Assembly (NCBI GenBank): GCA_023954855.1
Contig: JAGSGY010000014.1
Location: forward strand, 1 to 64,000
Reading direction: 5' to 3'
Length of the DNA: 64,000 nt
From: Pseudomonadota bacterium
Lineage (GTDB): Bacteria > Myxococcota_A > UBA796 > GCA-2862545
Numbering within the stretch: the first letter of the stretch is position 1; the number at the start of each line of letters is the position of its first letter. The notes under the pieces were generated by a model. That model had not been told where the DNA came from and ran no database searches. It saw nothing but the letters and a program-made list of their open reading frames with translations. This document shows, one piece after another, positions 1-8,416 of the stretch. Position numbers and translations under genes: made by a program.

Positions 1-1675
1 GACCGGCCAGCCGGCCACGGCGGCGGTCCTCGACTTTGACCTCCCGCTGGCGGAGGGCACCAAGTACGCGGCGGTCGCGTACGACGCGCTGAACAACATC
101 ACCGCGCTGCCGCTCACCGATGACGACACCAACATCGCCACCGGCGACATCCGACTTCAGATCGCCCATGTCGCTGTAGGTGTCGGCGAGGTCGACATCT
201 ACGACGTGAGCACTGGTAACGTGGTCGCGGAGAACCTCGGTTTCGGCGCGAGCGACGTCGTCGATGTGCCGGCGAGTGCGTACAACCTCGGGTTCGACAC
301 GAACGACGACGGTGTCGCCGAATTGATCTTCGCTGTGCCGGACCTGGGTTCCGAAGTCTTGGTGGACGTCTTCGCAGTCACCGAATCGGACGGTACCCCC
401 TTCCTGCATGCGCAGTTCGAGGACGGCTCCGAGGCCAGGGTCGACTTGGCCCCTTCGGCAAACGTGCGGGTGCTTCACTTGTCGCCCGATGCCCCCAACG
501 TGGACGTCTTCGTCAACGACGTCCGATCGGGCATCGTGGACCTGCCCTACGAGACGAGCACGACCTATGTGGAGCTGAACGCCGGACTCACCAACTTCAA
601 GGTGGTCGGGACCGGTGCAGCGCTGGGAACCGAGGTGCTCGACTTCGATGTCAACCTGCAGCCTGGAGAGTTTTACACCGCAGTCGCGTACGGCGCATTT
701 GCGACGATAGACGCGCTTCTGTTGGTGGACGACTACGACGCGATCAACACGGGCGACGTGCGGATTCTCGTCGGCCATGCTGCAGATGGCGTGGGCACTG
801 TCGACGTGCTCAACGTGTCGGCGAGTGGCTTGCTTGTGCCAGACCTCACCTACGGAACGACCGATGTGGTCGACGTCCCAGACGCAGCTCGCACGCTGGG
901 GCTCGACACAGACCAGGACGGGTCCGCCGACTTCCTCTTTGACGTGCCTGCCCTCGGCGCGGATACGTTGGTCAACGTGTTCGCAGTGCTCCCGGCGACC
1001 GGGCCCGTGCTCGTGGCCCAGTTCGACGATGGTTCTACGGTGACACTCGACGCGTACCAGCCGGCTCGCGTCAGAGTCCTGCATGCCTCTCCGGACGCTC
1101 CCAACGTGGATGTGTTCGTCGACGATGTGCGGTCGGGGGTGATCGACCTCGCATTCACGGAGGGCACGTCGTACATCGCGTTCGCTCCGGGTCTATACAA
1201 CTTCAAGGTGGCCGAGGCGGGCTTCACGGCGGCTGATGCCGTGCTCGACTTCGACCTGACACTTGAGGCAGACACGCTGTATTCGGCGGTTGCATACGGC
1301 GACGTGCTCAACATCACGCCGCTTGATCTTGTCGATGACGTCGATGGCATCCCGCAGGGAAGTACGCGCCTGCAACTGTCCCACATCGCAGACGGAGTGG
1401 GCCAGGTCGACATCTGGCGCTTCAGTGGCGGTCGTCCGACGCTGCTGCTGGAGAACGTCAACTACGGCACGACCGGCACGGTTGAGTACGCCGCGGGCCC
1501 AATCCGCGTGGGTATCGACACCAACGACGACGGTGGCTACGAGTTCACCTTCGATCTCCCGAATCTGGGTGCCGACACGCAAGTCAATGGCTTTGCGGTC
1601 CTCGATGAAGTGGGGGCTCCCTTCATCCTGGCCCACCTGCCCGACGGCTCGACGGTGAGCGTTCCCGCAAACTAG
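1..1675 (+). CDS. DUF4397 repeat protein, 5' partial
   Basis: The reading frame is open from base 2, so the gene begins before the window; the ATG at 206 is internal. At least 557 residues are visible. The protein is built from DUF4397-type beta-rich units, recognisable by the recurring core LSPDAPNVDVFV and by a second block carrying DTNDDG-like acidic turns followed by FAVPDLG. Such domains occur in secreted or surface proteins; no enzymatic function is established. The acidic turns could bind calcium, which is inference. There is no sorting tail at the C terminus: it ends shortly after a final DGSTV block. A strong intrinsic terminator follows directly. Function is unknown. Confidence 0.85.
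   Translation, partial: TGQPATAAVLDFDLPLAEGTKYAAVAYDALNNITALPLTDDDTNIATGDIRLQIAHVAVGVGEVDIYDVSTGNVVAENLGFGASDVVDVPASAYNLGFDTNDDGVAELIFAVPDLGSEVLVDVFAVTESDGTPFLHAQFEDGSEARVDLAPSANVRVLHLSPDAPNVDVFVNDVRSGIVDLPYETSTTYVELNAGLTNFKVVGTGAALGTEVLDFDVNLQPGEFYTAVAYGAFATIDALLLVDDYDAINTGDVRILVGHAADGVGTVDVLNVSASGLLVPDLTYGTTDVVDVPDAARTLGLDTDQDGSADFLFDVPALGADTLVNVFAVLPATGPVLVAQFDDGSTVTLDAYQPARVRVLHASPDAPNVDVFVDDVRSGVIDLAFTEGTSYIAFAPGLYNFKVAEAGFTAADAVLDFDLTLEADTLYSAVAYGDVLNITPLDLVDDVDGIPQGSTRLQLSHIADGVGQVDIWRFSGGRPTLLLENVNYGTTGTVEYAAGPIRVGIDTNDDGGYEFTFDLPNLGADTQVNGFAVLDEVGAPFILAHLPDGSTVSVPAN
470..1670 (+). repeat. Internal ~600-base tandem repeat of the DUF4397 unit
   Basis: The core encoding LHLSPDAPNVDVFV near base 473 recurs as LHASPDAPNVDVFV near base 1070, and the flanking sequence is repeated with it. 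This gives a period of about 600 bases or 200 residues. The copies are diverged at DNA level. The partial first copy at the window edge follows the same order. Confidence 0.7.
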
Positions 1676-1689
1676 GTCGCCATTCGTCT

Positions 1690-1739
1690 GGGCCCGGGGC
1701 CGACCGCAAAGCCGCGGTCGTCCTCGGGCCCTTCTTTCT
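1690..1739 (+). terminator. Intrinsic terminator after the DUF4397 gene
   Basis: An 18-base arm starting GGGCCCGGGG (1690-1707) pairs with an arm ending TCGGGCCC (1714-1731) with about two mismatches. A T-rich run (TTCTTTCT) follows. It lies 15 bases after the stop codon. Confidence 0.8.
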
Positions 1740-1844
1740 GAGGGGTCGTCGGTGCGCCCGGCCCACTACGAGCCACGGGACCGCTGGCGAAGACGGGCGG
1801 CGATGACTGCGGCGCGGGCTGGCCAGCATCGACCGCGCGCATAC

Positions 1845-1877
1845 GAAAAAGCCCCGCCATCTTGCGATGACGGGGCT
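1845..1877 (-). terminator. Intrinsic terminator after rpsD
   Basis: On the minus strand AGCCCCG-TCATC pairs with GATG-GCGGGGCT around a GCAA loop, followed by TTTTTC. It sits 24 bases beyond the rpsD stop and closes the rpmG-rpsD transcript. Confidence 0.8.
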
Positions 1878-1901
1878 CTTCGGGGTTCGACCCGCGGAAG
1901 A

Positions 1902-2519
1902 CTACAGCTTCTGCGAGTAGAACTCGATGATGGCTTGCTCGTTGAGCTCGAAGGGCAGGTCACTCCGCTCGGGGGCGGTGATGAGCTTGCCTGCGGCCTT
2001 GGCCGGGTCGAACTCGAGCCATGCGGGACGCGGCATTGCTGCCGAGCGCTCGACGGCTTCGAGGATGAAGCTCTTGCTCTTGCTCTTCTCGCGCACGCTG
2101 ATCTCGTCGCCGGCCTTGAGCTGGTAGCTCGGACGGTCGACGCGCTTGCCGTTCACCATGATGTGACGGTGCACGACGAGCTGACGTGCGGCCGGAATGG
2201 TCGCGGCCAGGCCGAGACGCCAGACGACGTTGTCGAGGCGGCTCTGGAGCAGCTTGACGAGGTTGAGTCCGGAAGGACCCTTGCGGCGGGATGCCTCGCG
2301 CACGTAGCGCTGGAACTGCCGCTCGAGCAGGCCGAAGTGCCAACGGGCCTTCTGCTTCTCGACGAGGCGGATCTTAAAGTCGCTGGGCTTACCCCTGCGA
2401 CGTGCACCGTGCTGTCCCGGAGGGAAAGGACGCTCAAGCGTTGCCGCCGTCGTCAATCCGGGAAGCACCGTGCCCACTGCCCGGCACTTCTTGAGCCGGG
2501 GTCCACGATAACGCGCCAT
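1902..2519 (-). CDS. rpsD: 30S ribosomal protein S4
   Basis: The 205-residue product is S4, a primary 16S rRNA-binding and assembly protein. It opens MARYRGPRLKKCRAVG and carries the RPFPPGQHG segment, with the S4 RNA-binding domain in the second half (LDNVVWRLGLA, then HIMVNGKRVDRPSYQLK). The zinc-binding cysteines found near the N terminus of some S4 proteins are absent, leaving one Cys, so this is the zinc-free form. The start has AGGAG upstream (AAGGAGCGCGTA before ATG). It follows rpmG by 84 bases and ends at an intrinsic terminator. It does not sit with rpsM, rpsK or rpoA, its usual neighbours in the alpha operon. Confidence 0.97.
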   Translation of the reverse strand: MARYRGPRLKKCRAVGTVLPGLTTAATLERPFPPGQHGARRRGKPSDFKIRLVEKQKARWHFGLLERQFQRYVREASRRKGPSGLNLVKLLQSRLDNVVWRLGLAATIPAARQLVVHRHIMVNGKRVDRPSYQLKAGDEISVREKSKSKSFILEAVERSAAMPRPAWLEFDPAKAAGKLITAPERSDLPFELNEQAIIEFYSQKL

Positions 2520-2603
2520 TACGCGCTCCTTTATTGGGTGCTGAATGCAAGTGGCGGGGGCTTTCGATCAGGAGGATCGTGGGCCGCTCACCTGCGAGTT
2601 GAA

Positions 2604-2792
2604 CTACTTGATTTCGCGGTGCAGGGTGTGCCGACGAAGAAACGGGTTGTACTTCATCAGCTCGAGCCGGCCAGTCGTGTTCCGCTTGTTCTTGGTCGTC
2701 GTGTAGCGCGACATTCCAGGAACACCGGAGCCTTTCTGCTCGGTGCACTCGACGTGAATGGTCTGGCGAGCCAGATTCTTTTTCTTAGCCAT
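2604..2792 (-). CDS. rpmG: 50S ribosomal protein L33
   Basis: The 62-residue protein starts [10 protein letters not shown]; a good Shine-Dalgarno (GCGAGGAGC) fixes this start rather than upstream in-frame codons. It has the L33 core [19 protein letters not shown] and ends LHREIK. Zinc-type L33 has two Cys pairs; here CTEC reads CTEQ and the KYCP-type Cys is Asn, so only one Cys remains and zinc binding is unlikely. It is slightly longer than the usual 50-55 residues because of an insert around GSGVPGM. It is the first gene of the rpmG-rpsD transcript. Confidence 0.95.
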   Translation of the reverse strand: MAKKKNLARQTIHVECTEQKGSGVPGMSRYTTTKNKRNTTGRLELMKYNPFLRRHTLHREIK

Positions 2793-2832
2793 AGAAAGCT
2801 CCTCGCACGGGGGTCCGTGCTGGCGACCCGGC

Positions 2833-2861
2833 CGACTATCGTGGTCTGCCCTGCGCGTCAA
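2833..2861 (-). promoter_or_regulatory. Candidate sigma-70-type promoter for rpmG-rpsD
   Basis: On the minus strand TTGACG (bases 2861-2856) is followed after 17 bases by TAGTCG (2838-2833), about 40 bases before the rpmG start. The -35 element is strong and the -10 weak. Assignment rests on pattern only. Confidence 0.4.
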
Positions 2862-3042
2862 AAGGATCCGATCGAAGGGGAACCGCAATCCAGTTCCGCG
2901 GTCCTACCTCACATCCAGGAGCGGCGCCGCTCACCCTTTCCCAACATATCCCCGGGCAAGGCCTCCCGGTCGACGCCGTTCCTGGACCTCCACCTGGCAA
3001 AGCAGCGATCTCTCGGGTACCACTGGGCATCCTGGAGTGCCT

Positions 3043-3621
3043 GTGCTGACTGTCCTGCTCGCTTCCGCCCTGGCGGCTTCTCCCTACGCAGACGCAAATG
3101 CCGATGTGGTGACCTCGGCCACGGTGCCCGCCCCTCGTGAGGCTGTGCACGCTGCGCTCGAGGACCTCGACACCTTCAAGGCGATCCTTCCGTGCGCCTC
3201 GGACTGGGCCTTCGGAAGCGTGCGCAAGGGGCAGGGGGCGTCGGTGGAGCTCACCTACGACGTGGCTTCGATGCACCGGCGCCTCACCGCCGTCGTCTCC
3301 AAGACGGAAGCGCCGCGGCTCGTCGACTTCGATCATGCGGGAAACAAGGGCTTCGTCACCCGCTGGAAGCTGACTGAGCAGGCGGATGGCACGCTGGTCG
3401 AGCTCACGACCTACCTCAACGCGCCGCCGTGGCCGTTCCGGAAGGTGTACTTCAAGCGCGTCCAGCCAGCTTGGGAGGCCTGCTACGACGAGGCTCTGGC
3501 CGCACTTCCCGACCATGTCGACGTGCGCCCACCGGTCGAGAAAGCAGAGGCCGTGCCCGAGACGCCGACGGTGGAGAAAGCGCTGATGGAAGAGTCCGAA
3601 GCGCCGGTCGTCGAGAAGTAG
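3043..3621 (+). CDS. Secreted SRPBCC/START-like domain protein
   Basis: I place the start at GTG 3043, five bases after GGAG, giving 192 residues that open MLTVLLASALAASPYA, a typical signal peptide. The body resembles the SRPBCC (polyketide cyclase/START) fold: an early VTSATVPAPREAVHAALED helix-grip start, a long beta sheet, and a final helix WEACYDEALAALPDHV. Such folds bind hydrophobic ligands; the ligand here is unknown. The tail (about residues 160-192) is rich in Pro, Glu, Val and Lys and looks disordered. It converges with the SulP gene with only 3 bases between stops. A second secreted SRPBCC-type protein lies at 42819-43391. Confidence 0.7.
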   Translation: MLTVLLASALAASPYADANADVVTSATVPAPREAVHAALEDLDTFKAILPCASDWAFGSVRKGQGASVELTYDVASMHRRLTAVVSKTEAPRLVDFDHAGNKGFVTRWKLTEQADGTLVELTTYLNAPPWPFRKVYFKRVQPAWEACYDEALAALPDHVDVRPPVEKAEAVPETPTVEKALMEESEAPVVEK

Positions 3622-3624
3622 GCG

Positions 3625-5355
3625 CTAGGCGCGGAACTCGATCGGAAGCTCGCCCTCTTCGGTGGGCTCCGGCTGCAGGCCGAAGCTGTGCACGGCCTCC
3701 TCGATGCTGTGGAAGATGCACTCTTCGCCGATGTGATCGAGGGTTCCGCTGGCTTCCATGATGTCGTGGAGCGGGCCGGAGAGCTCGGCGATCAGGAGTG
3801 CCGTACCGGCTTCGTGCAGCTCGTCCGCGATCTGCTCCAGCACTTCGAGGGCGGTGGCGTCGAGGTCGTTCACGGCGATGAAGTCGAGGATGATGCCTTC
3901 GGGCACGTCGGGGTGCTCGTTCGAGGCGTGCTCGACGGCATCCTTGAGGACCGGTGCATTGGCGAAGTACAGCGACTCGTCGATGCGCAGGATGATGACG
4001 TCGGGGTCGATTCGCGCATCGGGGTGACGGCGGATGTCGCGGTAGTGCGTGGTTCCCGGCACCCGACCCAGCGTCGCGATGTGCGGCGTGGACGTGTGGT
4101 GCAGGTGCAGGGCAATCGAAGTGGCAATACCCGACAGGATGCCGATCTCGACGCCGAACAGCAGCGTGAGGATGAAGGTCACGCCGAGAGCGAAGGCATC
4201 GTAGTTGCGGAAGCGCAGCAGGCGCAGCGGCTCGCGGAAGTCGATGATTCCCGCCACGGCAACCATGATGATCGCAGCCAAGGCGGGCTTCGGCAGGTAG
4301 GTGAATGCGGGCGCGAACCACATGAGCGTCAGGAGTACGACCGAGGCCGTGAAGCCGGCGGCGAGCTGGGTGCGTACCCCCGCCTGAGCGGCCACAACCG
4401 TGCGGCTGATGTTGCCGGTAGAGACGTAGGCGCCGAACAGACCACCCACCAGGTTGCCGATGCCGATCGCGGCGAACTCACGGTTTGCATCGACATCGTA
4501 GCGGTGCTTGAAGCCGTAGGTCTTTGCGACGCTGATCGACTCCATAAAGCCGACCAATGCGATCGCGACCGCGTGTGGCATGAGGGCCTTGAGCATGTCG
4601 GTGCTCGGAAGGACGGGGAGCATCGGCGTCGGCAGGCCAGAGTCGAAGGCGCCGACGACTGTGACGCCCTTCGCCTCGAAGCCCAGAGCGACGCTGGCGA
4701 TGGTGCTCACCACCACGAGGAGGAACGCGGCTGGCGCCTTCGGAGCGAACTTCTTGAGGAGGATGAGGACCGAGATGCAGGCGATGGAGACGCCAACGGT
4801 CAAGGGATGCGCGTTGGGTAGTGCCCAGATCGCGTCGCCCAGCACGTGGAAGAAGTCGCCCTGAGGGATGGAAACGCCGAGAGCGAGTGAGAGCTGGGAT
4901 GCAGCGATGATCAGGGCTGCGGCGGACATGAAGCCGTTCACGACGGGTCGAGACAGCAGGTTGACCATGATGCCGAGGCGCATGACGCCGAGGCCGAGCT
5001 GAACCGCCCCGACCATCATCGCGAGTAGGACCGCGAGGGCAACCCAGAGCTCGGATGCTTCGGCGGCCTCGGGTGCCACCATCTGCACGGCTTGCGCGGA
5101 CATCAACGAGATGAGTGCGGCGGGGCCGACCGACAGCTCACGGCAGGTGCCGAGCATGAGGTACAGCGTCATCGGCACGACCGATGCGTACAAGGCGACC
5201 TGGGGAGGCACCCCCGCGAGCAAGCCGTAGGCGATGGCCTGCGGAATGATCATCACGGCGACCGTGAGGCCGGCCTGGGCGTCGCCGCGCAGGTCCTCTC
5301 GGGTGTAGCCGCGCAGAACACCGAGGACCGGAAAGAGTTGCTTGAGCCACGTCAT
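3625..5355 (-). CDS. SulP family anion transporter with STAS domain
   Basis: The 576-residue product is a SulP-type permease, a family that moves sulfate, bicarbonate or other anions. The N-terminal 400 residues hold about 12 hydrophobic segments with family motifs: IPQAIAYGLLAGVPPQ, a conserved SVGPAA segment, and FMESISVAKTYGFKHRYDVD before GNLVGGLFGAYVSTG. A cytoplasmic STAS domain occupies about residues 430-560 (IILRIDESLYFANAPVLKD, IILDFIAVNDLDATALEVL). It is the last gene of the five-gene operon and its ATG overlaps the preceding GTPase stop as ATGA. Its link to the GTPases is unexplained. The transported anion cannot be read from the sequence. Confidence 0.9.
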   Translation of the reverse strand: MTWLKQLFPVLGVLRGYTREDLRGDAQAGLTVAVMIIPQAIAYGLLAGVPPQVALYASVVPMTLYLMLGTCRELSVGPAALISLMSAQAVQMVAPEAAEASELWVALAVLLAMMVGAVQLGLGVMRLGIMVNLLSRPVVNGFMSAAALIIAASQLSLALGVSIPQGDFFHVLGDAIWALPNAHPLTVGVSIACISVLILLKKFAPKAPAAFLLVVVSTIASVALGFEAKGVTVVGAFDSGLPTPMLPVLPSTDMLKALMPHAVAIALVGFMESISVAKTYGFKHRYDVDANREFAAIGIGNLVGGLFGAYVSTGNISRTVVAAQAGVRTQLAAGFTASVVLLTLMWFAPAFTYLPKPALAAIIMVAVAGIIDFREPLRLLRFRNYDAFALGVTFILTLLFGVEIGILSGIATSIALHLHHTSTPHIATLGRVPGTTHYRDIRRHPDARIDPDVIILRIDESLYFANAPVLKDAVEHASNEHPDVPEGIILDFIAVNDLDATALEVLEQIADELHEAGTALLIAELSGPLHDIMEASGTLDHIGEECIFHSIEEAVHSFGLQPEPTEEGELPIEFRA

Positions 5356-6422
5356 CGAGAGGGGAGACTTTCCTGTGCAGCGCGCAGTAATAGCCGTTGC
5401 GAGTCGGTTTGGGCAGCGCGGCGTGCGAGTGCGGGCTCGAGGTGGTCCGTCTGCCAGTCCAAAAGGGCCATATCGCCGTCAGAGAACCACTGGGCTGTCG
5501 CGGCGGTCACGGCACGCTTGGCTGCAGCCTGACCCCCCATCCCGGCAATCAGGGCGTGGATGGGGCTCTCGTCGGTGGCCTCCAGCTTCGGGAACTGGGG
5601 CGGGCGTACGCCGTGTCCGTCGAGGAACGGGTCGTGTTCCAGGGCATGTCCGACGTGTGTGCGGGCCCGGTGCGCTGCACGCTGGACGGTGGCCAGCGCG
5701 GTGGTGGCGTCCGCAAGGGTGCCGCTCTTCACATCGGCCAGCACGGCATCTCGGACGGAGTGGGCCGTCGAGCGCCAGGCTCGCCGCAAGTCGTGGAGGA
5801 AGGCGGTGCTGTCTGGCGGGCCAGGGAGGGCCGCGATGGCACGCTCGAGCGCGTCGTGCATCTGGGCGATTCGCGGCGAGGAGGGCAGTTCGGTGGACGT
5901 GAGTGCGTCGGGGATCGGGTCCGTGCGGAGGTCGAGCGCAATGATTGATGCGGCTCCGGCGTGAAGCCGGTGGACTCGGGCGAGGACGGCGTCACGCTCC
6001 TCGGGTTCCAGCAGGTCAGCGCGACCGACGATGACGTGTACGGGCGTGTGCTCGGGAAGAAGCTCGGTGACCACTTGACGTTCTGAGGCGGTCGAGGGCG
6101 CTCGACCGTCGAGCACCCAGATCACCGCGTCGGCCCGCTGTAGAGGGGCTGCCAAGATCGCGCGGGCGATGCGGGTGTCGTCAATGCCTTCCGTGTCGAG
6201 CACGACGCAGCGCGAGCCGTAGAGTGGCTGTACGCCGCGCGTGACGCCGCCAAGCCCTGTCGGAGCGGCTTGCTCGGTGAGTCGGTTCGCCAGGGTCGTC
6301 TTGCCCACGCCGGTCATGCCGACGATGGCCACGGTGTAGGGGGCCGTCCACGCGGCGCGCAGGGACTCCGCGTCGTCGCCCATCGTGTCGAGGGCGCTCG
6401 CGAGCGCGTCGGGAAGGCTCAT
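5352..6422 (-). CDS. Era/dynamin-like small GTPase domain protein
   Basis: The 356-residue protein has a G domain in its first ~190 residues: P-loop GMTGVGKT (35-42), DTEG (76-79, standing in for DxxG) and GRAD (133-136) where NKxD is expected. The last departs from consensus, so guanine specificity may be weak. The second half is helical with no clear membrane span. It overlaps the dynamin-like gene upstream and the SulP gene downstream by 4 bases each, so translation is probably coupled. It may act as a regulator or partner of the dynamin-like proteins; this is inference from context. Confidence 0.75.
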   Translation of the reverse strand: MSLPDALASALDTMGDDAESLRAAWTAPYTVAIVGMTGVGKTTLANRLTEQAAPTGLGGVTRGVQPLYGSRCVVLDTEGIDDTRIARAILAAPLQRADAVIWVLDGRAPSTASERQVVTELLPEHTPVHVIVGRADLLEPEERDAVLARVHRLHAGAASIIALDLRTDPIPDALTSTELPSSPRIAQMHDALERAIAALPGPPDSTAFLHDLRRAWRSTAHSVRDAVLADVKSGTLADATTALATVQRAAHRARTHVGHALEHDPFLDGHGVRPPQFPKLEATDESPIHALIAGMGGQAAAKRAVTAATAQWFSDGDMALLDWQTDHLEPALARRAAQTDSQRLLLRAAQESLPSR

Positions 6423-8416
6423 GTGTGAACCGTCGTGTCGAGGCCGGTCATGGCGTCGTCGAGGGCCTCTTCGATGGCGTCCCAGCTGGCGGCGCGCTTC
6501 TCGGCGTCGTCGGCAGCTTCGCGGCGGGCGGTAATCGTGGTCGTGAGCAATTCCTTGAGCTCTTCGGCGTCCGAGCGGGCCGCGGCGACGACCGCCTCTC
6601 TTAGGGGCTGCAGCGCCTCGACCACCTGCGCTTCGACGGCCTCGCGCTGGGCATCTGCATGGGCGACCAGGCCTCCGCCCACTTGGTCGGCGAACACCCG
6701 GCGGAGCCGTCGAAGCTGCCCCCCACCGGTGCGCAAGACCAGCAGCAGATCGACCGCGGCGTACATCACTAGGCCGGCCCAGCCGACGGGTCCAAGCAGC
6801 GCGCCCATCGCGACGAGCGCGACCCGAGCGCCAATCCGGCCTGCGGCACCCTTCAGCGCGCCTTCATAGCCGTCGGTCCATGCAGCAGCGATAGTGCCCG
6901 GAGAGAGCAGGGCGGCGCCGACGGCCACCGAGAACCAGCGCTCGAGCGGGTCCATGGCCTCGGCCTCGGTCTGGGGACTCGGCAGGGCCACATGGGCGCC
7001 CGCGAAGCCGTCGAGGATGGCGTCGGTCACGCTGTCGAACTCTCGCGCCTCCGCGGCTAGCTCCACGCGGAGGTCGTCGAGGGCCGCCGTGAGCTTGGGC
7101 CGAAGGGACTCGCGCCAGGCATCCATCTGATGGGCGAACCAAGTCTCCAAGCCTTGCTGCAGCGCAGCCTCGGCCCGCGCTCGGCCGGCACTGGTGAGCA
7201 GGTCCAGGCCTGCCAGGCCGGGCAATTCCATGTCGGCGATGGCGTCTGGCAGACCCTCTTGGAGCGAGACCAGGTGCGTTCGTAGGTCTTGCCAGACCCG
7301 TACTTTCTGCCGCTCGATGAAGTGGGCCACCGTGCGGTCGACGCGCACAGCCACGCGTTCCAGCTCGTCGAAGCGGGGACCAAGCTCGGCTTGGCGGGCT
7401 TCGAGTTCTTCGACCGAGGCCGCTGCACTCGCGCGATCGAGCTGGGCTTGGCGGCGCACTGAAGTGCGGGCGTGCGCGGCGGCTCCGTAGAGGCGCTCGA
7501 GCTGGGCACGGCCCCGCTCGTCGACCAAGAAGTCGGTCAGGGCGTCCTCGAACGGCTCAAAACCGGAGGCTTCGAGGCTGTCGCCGGAGGCTCGCGCCTT
7601 GAGCGCACCGCGGGCGTCGAGCAGGAAGAAGCGGTCGTCGAAGCGGTCCCTTTCGTCCACGATGGTGAGCGGTGCGAGCTGCTCGCGTGCACGGACTCGA
7701 ATGGCGTGCCGGGCTTGGTCCGCGTCGGCAGCCACGTGGGTCAGCAGATCGGCCATCGTGACCGGGAAGAACAGGTTCGACAGGCCTAAAGGCAGCAGCT
7801 GCTCGCGAATCGTCTGGCGCTCGAGCTCGGTGAGAAAGCGGAGGGCGTTGAGGACGACAATCACCGCATCCGCGCGCGGGAGCATGTCCAAGGTGCGAGC
7901 GGTGCGCTGTGGATCGTCGTCGAGCCCAGGGGTATCGACAAGGACCACGCCCTTCGCGAGCAGGGGCAGCGGGACGTGCACGACTGCGCGGTCGACCTTG
8001 CCGAAGCGGTCGGCGACTTCCCGTCCGGCCTCTGAGACATCGTCTGCGGCCAGTTGGTAGGTCTCGAGGAAGTGCTCCGTGGACATGCGCTCGACCGCAC
8101 CGTCCACCCCGTGGACGTCAACGACGGGCTCGGTCCCGTGCACCAACTCGGTCAAGATGGCGGTGCATGGATTCACCCGAACCGGCAGCACGGGCTCACC
8201 GACGATGGCGTTCAGGAGCGTGCTCTTTCCCGTCGAGAAGGCACCGACCAACACCACGTGAAAGCGGTTTGCGCGCGCGCGGGTGGCGGCAGCGCGAAGC
8301 ACCTCGGCTGCGGCGATGGGGCTCGGTGCGGCGTCGAGGCTGTCCGCCATGGCCTCGACGTGATCGGCCGCGGCCGTGCGGCGGGCGGCAAAGCGCTCGA
8401 GCGCTTCGGTGCTCAT
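6419..8416 (-). CDS. Dynamin-like GTPase with membrane hairpin
   Basis: I choose ATG 8416, giving 665 residues, because it forms an ATGA overlap with the upstream stop; the frame extends further but that part is a shadow of the upstream gene. The G domain has P-loop GAFSTGKST (58-66), switch Thr in NPCTAI (about 85), DTPG (161-164) and TMAD (220-223). A long helical stalk follows. A strongly hydrophobic hairpin at about 530-561 (VALVAMGALLGPVGWAG and on) resembles the membrane-inserting tip of bacterial dynamin-like proteins, and a coiled-coil tail ends the protein. The expected role is GTP-driven binding or remodelling of a membrane. Substrate membrane and process are unknown. Confidence 0.88.
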   Translation of the reverse strand: MSTEALERFAARRTAAADHVEAMADSLDAAPSPIAAAEVLRAAATRARANRFHVVLVGAFSTGKSTLLNAIVGEPVLPVRVNPCTAILTELVHGTEPVVDVHGVDGAVERMSTEHFLETYQLAADDVSEAGREVADRFGKVDRAVVHVPLPLLAKGVVLVDTPGLDDDPQRTARTLDMLPRADAVIVVLNALRFLTELERQTIREQLLPLGLSNLFFPVTMADLLTHVAADADQARHAIRVRAREQLAPLTIVDERDRFDDRFFLLDARGALKARASGDSLEASGFEPFEDALTDFLVDERGRAQLERLYGAAAHARTSVRRQAQLDRASAAASVEELEARQAELGPRFDELERVAVRVDRTVAHFIERQKVRVWQDLRTHLVSLQEGLPDAIADMELPGLAGLDLLTSAGRARAEAALQQGLETWFAHQMDAWRESLRPKLTAALDDLRVELAAEAREFDSVTDAILDGFAGAHVALPSPQTEAEAMDPLERWFSVAVGAALLSPGTIAAAWTDGYEGALKGAAGRIGARVALVAMGALLGPVGWAGLVMYAAVDLLLVLRTGGGQLRRLRRVFADQVGGGLVAHADAQREAVEAQVVEALQPLREAVVAAARSDAEELKELLTTTITARREAADDAEKRAASWDAIEEALDDAMTGLDTTVHT

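Noticed and set aside
2520-2603. Possible tRNA or small RNA between rpmG and rpsD
   Set aside because: No cloverleaf or CCA-like end could be drawn; only a short GATC-type hairpin is present.
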